From Ferribacterium limneticum (lineage in GTDB: Bacteria; Pseudomonadota; Gammaproteobacteria; Burkholderiales; Rhodocyclaceae): a stretch of DNA of 64,000 nt. The notes under the pieces are model-generated. The model saw nothing but the letters and a program-made list of their open reading frames with translations, was not told the origin of the DNA and did not search any database. Of this stretch, positions 37,205-46,154 are shown piece after piece (the stretch's first letter is position 1; every line of letters begins with the position of its first letter). Made by a program: the position numbers and the translations under genes. The stretch is taken from positions 2,270,001-2,334,000 of the forward strand of contig NZ_CP075191.1 in the NCBI RefSeq assembly GCF_020510625.1, read 5' to 3'.

Positions 37205-37765
37205 AGCTTGGGATTCCGCCTTGCTGGCGGGCGTACTTTTTCTTGCTTCGCCAAGAAAAAGTAGCCAAAAAGAAGGCGACCCCAAGGTCGGCGCCCTTCG
37301 GGTTCCTTGCGCTACTCGGCAGGCCGGGCGGCTGGCTAAACTCGCCTGCGGCTCAGACAACGCCAGCCGACACCCCCCGGCCTACCTGCGTTGCTCGGCG
37401 CCTCTCATGGGGACCCGAAAAACATCCCGCCTCAACCGGCACGACCTGAATTGACATTCCCTCGCTCAACCCGAAAAAACGCCTAAAAATGAAATCCACC
37501 GGTTCAGCGTGGACGCCCCATCGGGCCCCTTGAAAGGTGCCGAGCAACGCAGGAAGGCCGGGGGCTTTCGGCGAGGACTGTTTGAGGGGCGCAGCCCCGA
37601 GTTCCGCAGCCGCCCGGCTTTCCGAGTAGCGCAGGGAACCGGCGTAGCCGGCACCGACCCAGGGGTGGCCTTTTAGCTTCGCTAGCGATGAACCCCGCCT
37701 TTGGCTACTTTCTTTTGGCCACACAAAAGAAAGTACGCCCGCCAGCAAGGCGGAAACCCAAGCCA
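37205..37765. repeat. Large imperfect inverted repeat filling the intergenic region
   Basis: The 592 bases between the MFS gene and the radical SAM gene are almost wholly made of two inverted copies of one element. The left copy is about 37211-37445 and the right copy about 37490-37760 read on the other strand. Matching blocks include CCGCCTTGCTGGCGGGCGTA at the outer ends, AAAGTAGCCAAA, GCGCTACTCGG and CTGCGTTGCTCGGC. The blocks are spaced alike in both copies but have diverged by insertions. Reading frames occur inside, yet they arise from the repeat and show no protein family, so I call no gene here. Confidence 0.8.
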
Positions 37766-37772
37766 ATCGAAG

Positions 37773-38663
37773 CTACAACCCCCGCGCCCAGGCCGGCCGC
37801 AAATGGGCGGCCTCTGGCGCCGCGATGGCCTGGCGTACCTGGGCCAGCAGCCGCTCCTTGTCGGCGCCGAGTGTGCCTTTCAGGACCAGCCAGTTCGAGG
37901 CGTGATCGCTGCGGAAAACCGTGCGTTTCAGATCGAGCGTAGATAGAAAACGCTCCATCTCGACGAACAGCTCGTGCTGCCCCAGCGGCTCCCAGCCCGG
38001 AAAGTCGTTGCGGAAGCGCTCTTCGCCCTTGGGAAAACTGACAACCAGCGTCGACAGAAACTCGGGTTGCGTTTCGTTCATCAGGCGAGCCGAGTTTTCA
38101 GCGTGCTGCATCGACAGCGCCTTGCCGCCCAGCCCGTTGAGGATCATCACCGAGCGCGTGATGCCGGCGGACCCGAGCTTGTCGAGCGCCTCGCGTGTGG
38201 TTTCGAAGGTTTCGCCCTTGTTGACGGCGGCCAGCACCTGATCGTCGCCAGATTCGGCGCCGACATAGACCATCTTCAGGCCGGCGGCAGCCAGTTCGTC
38301 GATTTCCGACTGGTCCTTTTTCCGCAGGTTGCGCGGCAGGCAATAGCTGGAAATCCGCCGCACAGCCGGCATGTGGGTGCGAATCGCTTCGAGAATGGCC
38401 AGCAGACGGCGAGTCGGCAGCACCAGCGCATCGCCATCGGCCAGGAAAACGCGACGAATGTCGTTGCCGTAGCGCTGGCCGGTCAGGCGGATGCTTTCCA
38501 GCACCTCGTCCTCGCCCCGCGCCACGAATTTTTTCTGCGGCGCGGTGTACATCTCGCAAAAGGTGCATTTGTTCCACGAACAGCCATCGGTGACCGGCAG
38601 GATCAGCGATTCCGCCTCGCTGGGCGGGCGGAAGACCGGCTCAACGTAGCGGATCGGAATCAC
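37773..38663 (-). CDS. Radical SAM protein
   Basis: A 296-residue radical SAM enzyme. The iron-sulfur motif is DGCSWNKCTFCEMY, with three Cys spaced CX4CX2C, followed by a TIM-barrel type body (VFLADGDALVLPTRRLLAIL, VYVGAESGDDQVLAAVNKG). The start is a GTG at 38663 in a GTGA overlap with the stop of the thioesterase gene, so the two are translationally coupled. Its substrate is unknown; the coupling to an acyl-CoA thioesterase hints at a lipid or acyl substrate but does not prove it. The end is close to the inverted repeat region. Confidence 0.85.
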   Translation of the reverse strand: MIPIRYVEPVFRPPSEAESLILPVTDGCSWNKCTFCEMYTAPQKKFVARGEDEVLESIRLTGQRYGNDIRRVFLADGDALVLPTRRLLAILEAIRTHMPAVRRISSYCLPRNLRKKDQSEIDELAAAGLKMVYVGAESGDDQVLAAVNKGETFETTREALDKLGSAGITRSVMILNGLGGKALSMQHAENSARLMNETQPEFLSTLVVSFPKGEERFRNDFPGWEPLGQHELFVEMERFLSTLDLKRTVFRSDHASNWLVLKGTLGADKERLLAQVRQAIAAPEAAHLRPAWARGL

Positions 38664-39088
38664 GCCGCGCCCACCTTGGCGATGAAGGCCGGCGGTACCG
38701 AGGTCGCCTTGCGAGCGGCGTAGTCGAAGAAGATGATGCCGTGCTTGCCGCGCGCCACCTCGCGGCCGGTCGCCTTGTCGCTCAGGCGCCAGACCAGGTC
38801 GCAACCGTATTTATTGAAGTCGTCGGCGGCCATTTCGATGACCATCGTCTCCCCGTGGAAGGCTTCCGAGCGATATTGCGCGGCGACATCGGCGACCACG
38901 ATGCCGACGCCTTCGACATCCAGTTCGCTGTAGCCCATCGACTTGAAAAAGCGTACCCGAGCCTCGGAAACCAGCGAGATCAGCTGGGCGTTGTCGAGAT
39001 GGTGGCCGTAGTTGATGTGGCCGATATAGATCGGTACTTCGGTCGAAAAACTGAAGCGTTCGGGCAGTTCAATCTTGATGCGGGGCAT
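38660..39088 (-). CDS. Hotdog-fold acyl-CoA thioesterase family protein
   Basis: A 142-residue hotdog protein of the 4-hydroxybenzoyl-CoA thioesterase type. It has the family's early segment (VPIYIGHINYGHHLDNAQLI) with the His/Asp residues of the active site, and VADVAAQYRSEAFHGETMV. It would hydrolyse an acyl-CoA or acyl-ACP thioester in the cytoplasm. It is followed by the radical SAM gene in a GTGA overlap. The start ATG at 39088 stands opposite the YajD gene, with about 80 bases between them. Confidence 0.85.
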   Translation of the reverse strand: MPRIKIELPERFSFSTEVPIYIGHINYGHHLDNAQLISLVSEARVRFFKSMGYSELDVEGVGIVVADVAAQYRSEAFHGETMVIEMAADDFNKYGCDLVWRLSDKATGREVARGKHGIIFFDYAARKATSVPPAFIAKVGAA

Positions 39089-39167
39089 GGTGTCAGGGCG
39101 GTTTGGGGTAAAGCCACATTTTAGGGGCTGCGGCGTAGAATCGCGAAAAACTCACGGAGCTCGAACC

Positions 39168-39530
39168 ATGAAAGCAATTGACCACGGCAAACTCGACAAA
39201 CTCGTCCTCGACGCCCGCAAGGCCGCCGATCAGCGCGCCGAGGGCTACCGGGAACGCACCCTGAAAATCTACCCGTGGATCTGCGGCCGCTGCGCCCGGG
39301 AATTCACCCAGGCCAACCTGCGCGAATTGACCGTGCATCATCGCGATCACAACCACGACAACAACCCGAACGACGGTAGCAACTGGGAGTTGCTCTGCCT
39401 CTACTGCCACGATAACGAGCACCAGAAGCAGATCGAGGCCGACCGCGGCTATACCGATAGCAGCAAGCGTGGCGGCGGCGCGACGCACAACCCGTTTGCC
39501 GCGCTGCAAGGGCTGCTCAAGAAGGATTGA
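39168..39530 (+). CDS. yajD: YajD family HNH nuclease
   Basis: A 120-residue protein of the YajD family. It has an HNH endonuclease fold: Cys-x-x-Cys pairs in CGRCAREF and CLYCHDNEH bind zinc, and LTVHHRDHNHDNN carries the His-His metal-binding pair, followed by NWELLCLYC. I choose the ATG at 39168 as start, since it gives the usual N-terminus (MKAIDHGKLDKLV). The biological role of YajD is not known. It is followed by the YjbQ gene, nine bases from the stop. Confidence 0.9.
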   Translation: MKAIDHGKLDKLVLDARKAADQRAEGYRERTLKIYPWICGRCAREFTQANLRELTVHHRDHNHDNNPNDGSNWELLCLYCHDNEHQKQIEADRGYTDSSKRGGGATHNPFAALQGLLKKD

Positions 39531-39538
39531 GCAAAGCC

Positions 39539-39952
39539 ATGGCCGAACAACTACGCCTCGTCATCAGCACCCGCGGCCGGGGTTCGGTCGAAATTACCGA
39601 TGAGATTGCTGCCGTGGTGCGCCAGGCCAAGGTCGATGCCGGCATTGCCCATATTTTCGTGCGCCACACCAGTTGCGGGCTGGCCATTACTGAAAACGCC
39701 GATGCCAGCGTTCGCCGCGATCTCGAAATGCTGATGCAACGCTGGGCACCGGATGGCGACCCGGCCTATCGCCACGACATGGAAGGCGACGACGACATGG
39801 CCGCCCACGCCCGTTCGCTGCTGACCGGTGTTTCGTTGACCGTGCCCTTCGCCAATGGCCGCCTGCTGCTCGGCACCTGGCAGGGGATTTACCTGTTCGA
39901 ACACCGTACGCAGAGCCACCAGCGGGAAATCGTCGTTACCCTGCTCGGCTGA
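39539..39952 (+). CDS. YjbQ/UPF0047 family protein (secondary thiamine-phosphate synthase type)
   Basis: A 137-residue protein of the UPF0047 (YjbQ) family, some of whose members have weak thiamine-phosphate synthase activity. The hallmark HIFVRHTSCGLAITENADA and GRLLLGTWQGIYLFEHR blocks are present, with the conserved His residues that bind a metal. The ATG at 39539 is used; a TTG at 39527 would add four residues and overlap the YajD stop. It converges with rtcB 20 bases later. The physiological role is not settled in the literature I know. Confidence 0.9.
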   Translation: MAEQLRLVISTRGRGSVEITDEIAAVVRQAKVDAGIAHIFVRHTSCGLAITENADASVRRDLEMLMQRWAPDGDPAYRHDMEGDDDMAAHARSLLTGVSLTVPFANGRLLLGTWQGIYLFEHRTQSHQREIVVTLLG

Positions 39953-39971
39953 GCGCCTGTCGGGATGCAGG

Positions 39972-41168
39972 CTAGCCCTTGACGCACACCACCTGCTTCA
40001 GGGTGTGCAGCACTTCGGTCAGATCACGCTGGTTGTCCATCACCGTATCGATGTCCTTGTAGGCTCCCGGAATCTCGTCGATGACCCCCTTGTCCTTACG
40101 GCAAACGACGCCTTCGGTCTGCCTGCGCAGATCGGCCTCGGTAAAGGCGCGAGTGGCGGCGTTGCGGCTCATCCGCCGACCGGCCCCGTGGGCGCTTGAA
40201 TCGAAGCTTTCCGGATTGCCCATGCCACGAACGATGTAGCTGCGCGCCCCCATGCTACCGGGGATGATGCCAAGATCGCCAGCCCGGGCGCGGATGGCGC
40301 CTTTGCGGGTGACCCAGACATCGGCGCCGTAGTGGTGCTCCCGGGCGACATAATTGTGGTGGCAATTGACCACCTCGCTGGTCACCGAAAAGGCCGGCAG
40401 GTGGCGACGCAGCGCGGCCAGCACCAGATTCATCATGCATTCGCGGTTGGCAAAGGCGTATTCCTGCGCCCAATGCACCGCCTCGACGTAATCGTCGAAA
40501 TGCACGCTTCCTTCCTTGAAATAGCCGAGGTCACGATCCGGCAAATGGATCTGCTGGCGCTCCATGTCGCACCGGGCCAGTTCAATGAAATAGCTGGCCA
40601 GCGCATTGCCGATGCCGCGGCTGCCTGAGTGCAGCATCACCCAGACCTGATCGGACTCGTCGAGACAGACCTCGATGAAGTGGTTGCCACCGCCGAGCGT
40701 ACCCATTTGATTGACCCATTTCGAGAATTTGCCGAAGCTTTTCAGCAGTTGCGGGTGCTTCTGCGTCATCAGTTCCAGACGGGGCTCGAAGGGGCGCGCC
40801 GCCAGGATCAAGGCCCGGCCATCCTCGTGCTGAGCCCGGCCGACCGGCACATCGGCACTGACCTGTTCGAAAATCCTCTTGAGCGCCTTCTCATCCAGCG
40901 CATTGGCGCCGATAGAAAGCCGGCAGGCCACCATGCCGCAGCCGATATCGACCCCCACGGCCGCCGGCACGATGGCTTTGTGCGTTGCAATCACCGAACC
41001 GATGGTGGCGCCAATACCCAGATGCACATCGGGCATCGCCGCGACATGGTGGTGGATGAACGGCAGGCTGGCGATGTTGGCCAGCTGCTGACGCGAGTTG
41101 TCATCGACATCATCGGTCCAGATCCTGACCGGCACATTGGAAGTCTTGAGGGTTTGGCGGATGGGCAC
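39972..41168 (-). CDS. rtcB: RtcB family RNA ligase
   Basis: A 398-residue RNA-splicing ligase that joins 2',3'-cyclic phosphate or 3'-phosphate ends to 5'-OH ends with GTP and Mn. Diagnostic blocks are MPDVHLGIGATIGSVIA, AAVGVDIGCGM with the metal-binding Cys, HSGSRGIGN, and SMGARSYIVRG with AHGAGRRMSR near the end. I choose GTG at 41168, which gives the usual N-terminus (PIRQTLKTSNVPVRIW) and has a GGGA ribosome site; a TTG at 41189 has none. It converges on the YjbQ gene. No archease or RtcA gene is beside it. In bacteria the enzyme serves RNA repair. Confidence 0.93.
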   Translation of the reverse strand: MPIRQTLKTSNVPVRIWTDDVDDNSRQQLANIASLPFIHHHVAAMPDVHLGIGATIGSVIATHKAIVPAAVGVDIGCGMVACRLSIGANALDEKALKRIFEQVSADVPVGRAQHEDGRALILAARPFEPRLELMTQKHPQLLKSFGKFSKWVNQMGTLGGGNHFIEVCLDESDQVWVMLHSGSRGIGNALASYFIELARCDMERQQIHLPDRDLGYFKEGSVHFDDYVEAVHWAQEYAFANRECMMNLVLAALRRHLPAFSVTSEVVNCHHNYVAREHHYGADVWVTRKGAIRARAGDLGIIPGSMGARSYIVRGMGNPESFDSSAHGAGRRMSRNAATRAFTEADLRRQTEGVVCRKDKGVIDEIPGAYKDIDTVMDNQRDLTEVLHTLKQVVCVKG

Positions 41169-41314
41169 GGCGAATCCCGGTGAAGGCAAGCATTCAGGTT
41201 AGCAAAATCGCCCGGCCCGGCAAATGTCGAAAAGACAAATAGTTACGCCGGCTTAACGGCAATTTACGCGACCTCTGCCGACAATTCGGCATCCTTCACC
41301 CTCTCATTTCAAGC

Positions 41315-41905
41315 ATGAAAACCCAAGCCACCACCCTGCTCATTTTCTCATTGCTGGCCATCACGGCCTGCGCGCCGATGGATGGACGCAACGGCCCGGA
41401 TGGCGGCCAGCCACGGCACGGCCAAATGGAAGGCGGCGGTGGCGCAACGGTCGTCGACAACCTGCAGACCCAATTGCAGAAAACGGCCGAAGCCCTGAAT
41501 CTGACGCCGCCTCAGGCCGTGCTGTGGGATGCCTACCAGGAAAAAGTCGGCGCCCTGATGGCCGACCAGATGAAAATGCCGCCATATGCTGCAAGCCGCC
41601 AGAATGCCCTGCGGCAGATCAGCCAGAAGGTCGAGACCGTTCGCAACCGCCTGACGGCCATGGAGGAAATCCAGGAAGCGGCTAGCAAGCTCTATGGCTC
41701 ACTCGACGAAAAGCAGAAAGCCATCGCCGACCAAACCCTGCCGCAGACCGTTCCGGCGCTCTACTCCGGGCTGGGCAGTGGCTCAGGCGGCAAATCCGGC
41801 GGAGAGCGCAACAGCGAACGCCCAAGCGGCCGCGGTGGCCCCGGCGGCGGTGGCGGAATGGGTGGCTCCGGCGGCGGAATGGGCGGGGGATTTGGTCGGA
41901 TGTAG
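41315..41905 (+). CDS. Spy/CpxP-like LTxxQ lipoprotein with Gly-rich tail
   Basis: A 196-residue exported lipoprotein: a signal peptide and lipobox (LLAITAC) precede a helical domain with the LTPPQ motif of Spy/CpxP proteins, which are periplasmic chaperones or stress modulators. The C-terminal 35 residues are an unusual Gly/Ser-rich tail (GPGGGGGMGGSGGG). The E. coli versions are soluble and shorter, so this form differs by the lipid anchor and the tail. It is divergent from rtcB with about 145 bases between. A second Spy-like gene is found at 50804-51310. Confidence 0.82.
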   Translation: MKTQATTLLIFSLLAITACAPMDGRNGPDGGQPRHGQMEGGGGATVVDNLQTQLQKTAEALNLTPPQAVLWDAYQEKVGALMADQMKMPPYAASRQNALRQISQKVETVRNRLTAMEEIQEAASKLYGSLDEKQKAIADQTLPQTVPALYSGLGSGSGGKSGGERNSERPSGRGGPGGGGGMGGSGGGMGGGFGRM

Positions 41906-42193
41906 CAGCCCGTTTCGCCCCAACCCTGGCATTCGCCGATTCTGAGCGCCAGTGCCAGGCTTCTGATTGCTACTGCCGTTCAGGGCAAGTACTGAATGCG
42001 AACTGATCGGCCTTAGCGGCCGTTGATGTATGTCGCCGCCAATGGCGGCAACGAGAGGGGCAACGGACATCGCACAAAGAGTGGCCGCTAATGTACGCTT
42101 TGCACTTCAGGCTACAGCCGGCCCCGACCCAAAGCGGCCATTCGGCCTAATGTGGCGACTGCAGTCCAACAACCGGACATTTTGAGCGATCCA
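41906..42193. other. Intergenic region at the left border of the ATPase island
   Basis: About 290 bases without a credible gene. It contains short stretches with GCGGCC and CGGACAT motifs, such as TGGCGGCAACGAGAGG and AAAGCGGCCATTCGGCC, that look like diverged intergenic repeats of a kind also seen on the other side of the ATPase gene (44840-44960). I see no tRNA, no transposase and no clear terminal inverted repeat. Confidence 0.4.
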
Positions 42194-44620
42194 TTAATCC
42201 ACTCTCTCAGGCTCACCAATGCTCTTTAGCAAGGCGTTGTACTGCGCCTTGTCAGCGGCATAAATTTTATCCAGAACGTAGTTGGCAACCTTGGCAATCT
42301 CTGGAATTTCAACTGGCTTGAAACTCCGATCAGGAACAGCTTCAAGGTGGGAGAACTCATTGTTGAGACGGTTGACTAGTGCAACGGCTGTGTCTTCCTC
42401 TTCTCCGAAAAATTTCTTGATTCGTTCAAAGGCATCACTCCTATCATCGTGATGTGGATACTTGAAGAACAGGAATGCTTCTAGGAATTTACGCAGATTG
42501 TTGCCAAAACCGAAGAAGGGTTCATGGTTATCTGCTGCCGCAGCTTGGTTTTTGCACTTGTAGATTTGGTGGAAGAGATAGTGAAATTCCGTAACGTAGT
42601 CTTTGAGATAGGACGGCATGAGCAGGATGTTGCTTGACGCCCCATTGCGCTCAATCATGAAGTGCTCATGATCGCTGACATTCTTAGTTTTACCTTCTCC
42701 AGCCGGAATCTTTTTTGTCGGAATGGACAGTCGCTTAAGGTACTTTAGGAAGTCCAGGTTGTGTGTGGATATGAAGAGTTGCTTGTAGCGATATGAGTTA
42801 GAGCCGTCTGGCCGCTTAGTCGGTTTTGCGATCAAGCTCTCAATTAAGCTAAACATGAAGAAGATGTGATTTCCGTCCAAGCTTGAGATTGGATCATCAA
42901 TGTAGATGATCAAGTCTTTGCCCTTGCTCTCTGGATCTTCAAGTTTTGCCATGAAGTAGCAGAATGCGATAAGGCTGCACTCGCCCTCACTGAGGTTGTA
43001 CGCTGCCTTTCCGTTTCGCGTGATCTCAAACTTCATAGAGGCTTTGTCAGCACCGTCACGTGCTTCTAGCTTGATACCGTCATGGCCGAAAAAATTGTTC
43101 AACAAGGAGTTGACCCGTTCGGCACCCTTTCGCTCGTCCTTCTGCTTGGCCCTCAAAGCTTGGACTTCTGCCTCGGCGTCACGAATCAGTTTTTCCGCCT
43201 CCGTATGGGCCGTGCTTGCCAGGTCAGCCTCCGTCTTCAGGGTGGCTATGCAGTCAAGTTCCTTGTCGTAGCTGATTGCGTCCACAAACGCGAACACGTC
43301 AGCCAAGCGAAGTGCATCTCTGGCCGCGGTCTTGTCCTTTTCCAGTGTGGCAGTTTTGCCGTTGCTAGTGACGATCAACGCATTGATATCGTCAACATGC
43401 TTCCCAATTTCCTTTGCGTTATGCGAAGAAGCCTTCAACGACACAGGCTGGAACAGGTTGTTCTTCCGAGTCTCAAGCGATTTATTCAGCGCTTCCAAGT
43501 CCTTTTTGTAGAAGGCCAGAGCTTGCGACAGCGCTTTGCTGCTTGCTTCAAACGCTGTGCGTTCATCAGCGTAAAACTGAGCACCTGTGAAGGTATTGAG
43601 TCCTGCAATGGTGTCTATTTCGTTCGTAACTGCCGTGATAGCAGCGTCTAAGGCTGTTTCTAGGTCGCCTGATTCTTTGCTGAAGTGTTCATCGAGCACC
43701 TGCCATATGTCGTGCGGCAGATCTTGTCGGCAGAAAGCACAGGTGCTTCGTTTCTCCCGGTGGTGCCCCATCCCCTGCTTGACCCAGAGTTGCAATGCGC
43801 TGTCTTTGAGCAGTTCCTCAATCGCCTTGGTTGGGGTTATCGCCTTGGAAAGCAGAGGTTCGGCAGTTGCCTGCAGAACCTCCAGCTTAAGGGTGATGGC
43901 TAGGTTGTCAGTAATGTCAGGCAGGGCTTCTTGCTTGAGCAAGTTGAGTTTACTTGCCTGTTCCTCAGTGGTCAGTGCGACAAAGCCGGGCTTCTTGGTG
44001 GAAGCAATATCGCGTTTGATGTGGTCAATGTTGTAAACAGCGGTGCCGTACTGACGGTTCTTTTTTATTTTCTCCGCAGCATGTGAACGCAGCTTGCCCT
44101 CCAGAGCACCTACCGCGGAGGTGTGGGCAGAATTGGTGCGATCACCCTCTTTCCTCTTGGCTTCCAGATCAAAACGTAGTCCAGCTTTACCTTCCACGCT
44201 CCCAAGCTTGACTTCAATGGCAGCAATGGCGTCGTCAATTTCCTTGTTCTGCTCACCGACGATGGCGAAGGTCTTGATGACGCCAGCGTTTTCCTGATTG
44301 ACAAGGAAACTCAGGTTGTCGGTCACGAAGTCGCGGTTGTAGACCCGAACGTCGTAGTTGTGGGTCTGCAGGCCAGCATGAGTGACTGCACCCTTATCAC
44401 CTGTCACGGTGAAGGATGAACCTACATAGTTTAGGGGAAGCTTACCTGTCTCCAACGAACGGAAGATGCGAGAGAGCGTCGTCTTGCCAGAGTAGTTGCG
44501 CCCGTAGAGGATGTTCAGACGCTGGAAGAGCTTGACGTTTTTTCCGTTGTCCCGAACGGTTTTTTTCCATTCCAGACCTTGGAAGCTACCAAAGTTTGCA
44601 ATATCTACATGATTGATCAT
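42194..44620 (-). CDS. RloC/PrrC-like AAA ATPase, putative anticodon nuclease
   Basis: An 808-residue ATPase of the AAA_13/RloC type. Its N-terminal ABC-like half has Walker A at 40-48 (GRNYSGKTT); the middle (about 125-500) is coiled coil holding Cys294 and Cys297 (TCAFC), like the zinc hook of RloC. The signature LSEGE (543-547), Walker B with Asp575-Asp576 (YIDDPISSLDG) and the H-loop His620 complete the ATPase. Beyond it, Arg710, Glu714 and His758 resemble the Arg-x3-Glu...His set used by PrrC and RloC to cut tRNA anticodons, although the spacing to the His is 44, wider than the 32 known in PrrC. The start ATG at 44620 has an AGGGA ribosome site. The gene is poorer in G+C than its neighbours and stands alone. 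Confidence 0.7.
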   Translation of the reverse strand: MINHVDIANFGSFQGLEWKKTVRDNGKNVKLFQRLNILYGRNYSGKTTLSRIFRSLETGKLPLNYVGSSFTVTGDKGAVTHAGLQTHNYDVRVYNRDFVTDNLSFLVNQENAGVIKTFAIVGEQNKEIDDAIAAIEVKLGSVEGKAGLRFDLEAKRKEGDRTNSAHTSAVGALEGKLRSHAAEKIKKNRQYGTAVYNIDHIKRDIASTKKPGFVALTTEEQASKLNLLKQEALPDITDNLAITLKLEVLQATAEPLLSKAITPTKAIEELLKDSALQLWVKQGMGHHREKRSTCAFCRQDLPHDIWQVLDEHFSKESGDLETALDAAITAVTNEIDTIAGLNTFTGAQFYADERTAFEASSKALSQALAFYKKDLEALNKSLETRKNNLFQPVSLKASSHNAKEIGKHVDDINALIVTSNGKTATLEKDKTAARDALRLADVFAFVDAISYDKELDCIATLKTEADLASTAHTEAEKLIRDAEAEVQALRAKQKDERKGAERVNSLLNNFFGHDGIKLEARDGADKASMKFEITRNGKAAYNLSEGECSLIAFCYFMAKLEDPESKGKDLIIYIDDPISSLDGNHIFFMFSLIESLIAKPTKRPDGSNSYRYKQLFISTHNLDFLKYLKRLSIPTKKIPAGEGKTKNVSDHEHFMIERNGASSNILLMPSYLKDYVTEFHYLFHQIYKCKNQAAAADNHEPFFGFGNNLRKFLEAFLFFKYPHHDDRSDAFERIKKFFGEEEDTAVALVNRLNNEFSHLEAVPDRSFKPVEIPEIAKVANYVLDKIYAADKAQYNALLKSIGEPERVD

Positions 44621-44665
44621 CGGCTCAGTCCCTCTCCTGTGGCGCCCAGACTTTTCAAAGCACAA

Positions 44666-45104
44666 TGCTTCTCAAGCTTACGATGCCTGCTTTGAATATG
44701 GAGGCAGCATAGCTTTCAAGGAGGCGCAGGTCGAGAAAAAGGGCTATTTGCTCCATCTGTGCGTACCACAATAATATTTCCATTCCCCCTGAATAAAAAA
44801 ATGCCTATGGTCTTAGTGGATACCCTTGGCTTCTCTGCGCGAGTTAACGGCTAAGCAATCTGGCTCCGTCTGCTTGGAAATGGAAAGCAGACATTTATCG
44901 AAAAATGGCGAAGGACTGCTTCGGCCGAGGAGCCAAAGTAGGCCGTCCGGCAGCTTTCTTAGTGGAACTGACGCTCAAATGGCCGTGGTTACAAGAGGGC
45001 CACCGGCGGCATTCTGGCCGAATGCCGACGTCTCGAGAGCCGGGTTTGGGTAATTTGTTGAATCAAACTCAGGGAGCCTTTTTGACAACCCCGATGCCGG
45101 CAAT
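44666..45104. other. Intergenic region at the right border of the ATPase island
   Basis: About 440 bases with no credible gene. The first part is poorer in G+C and holds an A-rich run near 44790-44800; the second part carries GCGGACATT-like and CGGCCGAGGAGCC-like pieces resembling the diverged repeats left of the ATPase gene. Short frames occur but show no family and no ribosome site. It probably contains the promoter of the ATPase gene near its left end (44630-44800). Confidence 0.4.
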
Positions 45105-46154
45105 TTAACCCTGGTTCCCCTGCCCAGCCGCCGCTCCGCAAGCATGACAGAAGCGGGCGAAGGCGCTCTTGCGTTCCTTGCAGGCGCCGCAATGGTCGAA
45201 CAGGCAGATGCCGCAATGCGGGCAGTAATCGATGGCCGTATTGGTCAGATCGACCGGCCGCTCGCAGCCCGGGCAGACTTTCTTGGCCAGCCGGGCCAGC
45301 GCGGTGTCGTAGCTCAATTCCTTGCGCCGCTCGACATCTGGCATTGCTTCGGCCAGCTTCTGCTTCTCCAGATAGCGATTGAGCGCCACGATGGCGTAAC
45401 GGCCGACCAGCACGGTAATGACAATGCCGACCACGTAGCGCACATAACCGCCGTAGCTTGGCAAATAGGGCACGAGCTCGACAAAGAAGGCAAACAGCGC
45501 AAAGTAGATGAAGCCCCAGACGAACGGCCACCAGGTGCTTTGCCGTTTTTTGGCGAACAGCCAGCCGGCAATGCCGAGTAGCGGCAGGGTCAGCGCCAAT
45601 CGATAGGCGAAAACACGCAATTCCTGATCGCGATAGGCGACGGCGAGCTTGCCGGAGGCATCCCGCTCCAGTTCGCGCATGTCGCGCTGCGCCCGCTCCT
45701 CGGCCTGTCGCGCATCGAGCAGACCCTGCTGCTGGCGCTCAACATCGGCCAGCGCCTTGCGTTCGAGTATCTTCAGCTCATCAAGCGCCTGCGTCCGGGC
45801 AATCAGCTCCGCATCCTGGTCCGGCTGTTTGGTGGCGTGGCGCGTCGCCAGCCAGTTGTTGAAGGTGTCACGCGCTGCCGCTGAATTGGCCCGGGCGCCG
45901 TTGAGCTTGAGCTGGGCCTGATCGTGGGCATCCTGCGCCGCCTGCCGCTTTTCCTGCATCGCCTTCACTTCGGCCCGCAAGGTCTGTGCCGCCGGCTTGT
46001 CGATGAAATCTTCGAGCGTGACCCGGTGCTCGACCTTGGGCAGATTCTGGACAATCGTCCCGCCCAGCCCGATCAGGAAGCTGGCAAAAACGAAGGCCAC
46101 GATCCACAGACCGAAGCGGAACCATTTTTCCGACCAGCGCAGTGCCTTGCTCAT
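45105..46154 (-). CDS. Membrane protein with coiled coil and C-terminal zinc ribbon (349 aa)
   Basis: A 349-residue membrane protein. Residues about 12-35 form one membrane helix; 50-175 is a long coiled coil rich in Ala, Gln and Glu ([20 protein letters not shown]); 180-265 hold about three more helices; and 290-345 carry a double zinc ribbon ([29 protein letters not shown]). The periplasmic coiled coil and cytoplasmic zinc ribbons suggest a scaffold or sensor. No known name. The start overlaps the end of the DUF808 gene as ATGA. It is the third gene of the unit with DUF808 and a small basic protein. Confidence 0.75.
   Translation of the reverse strand: MSKALRWSEKWFRFGLWIVAFVFASFLIGLGGTIVQNLPKVEHRVTLEDFIDKPAAQTLRAEVKAMQEKRQAAQDAHDQAQLKLNGARANSAAARDTFNNWLATRHATKQPDQDAELIARTQALDELKILERKALADVERQQQGLLDARQAEERAQRDMRELERDASGKLAVAYRDQELRVFAYRLALTLPLLGIAGWLFAKKRQSTWWPFVWGFIYFALFAFFVELVPYLPSYGGYVRYVVGIVITVLVGRYAIVALNRYLEKQKLAEAMPDVERRKELSYDTALARLAKKVCPGCERPVDLTNTAIDYCPHCGICLFDHCGACKERKSAFARFCHACGAAAGQGNQG

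Noticed and set aside
37221..37942. Several 60-140-codon reading frames in the large inverted repeat
   Set aside because: They follow the repeat on both strands, are Arg/Pro/Ala-rich and match no family; they arise from high G+C composition.
44826..45108. Frames of 67-75 codons right of the ATPase gene
   Set aside because: No ribosome site and no recognisable protein; the sequence resembles diverged intergenic repeats.
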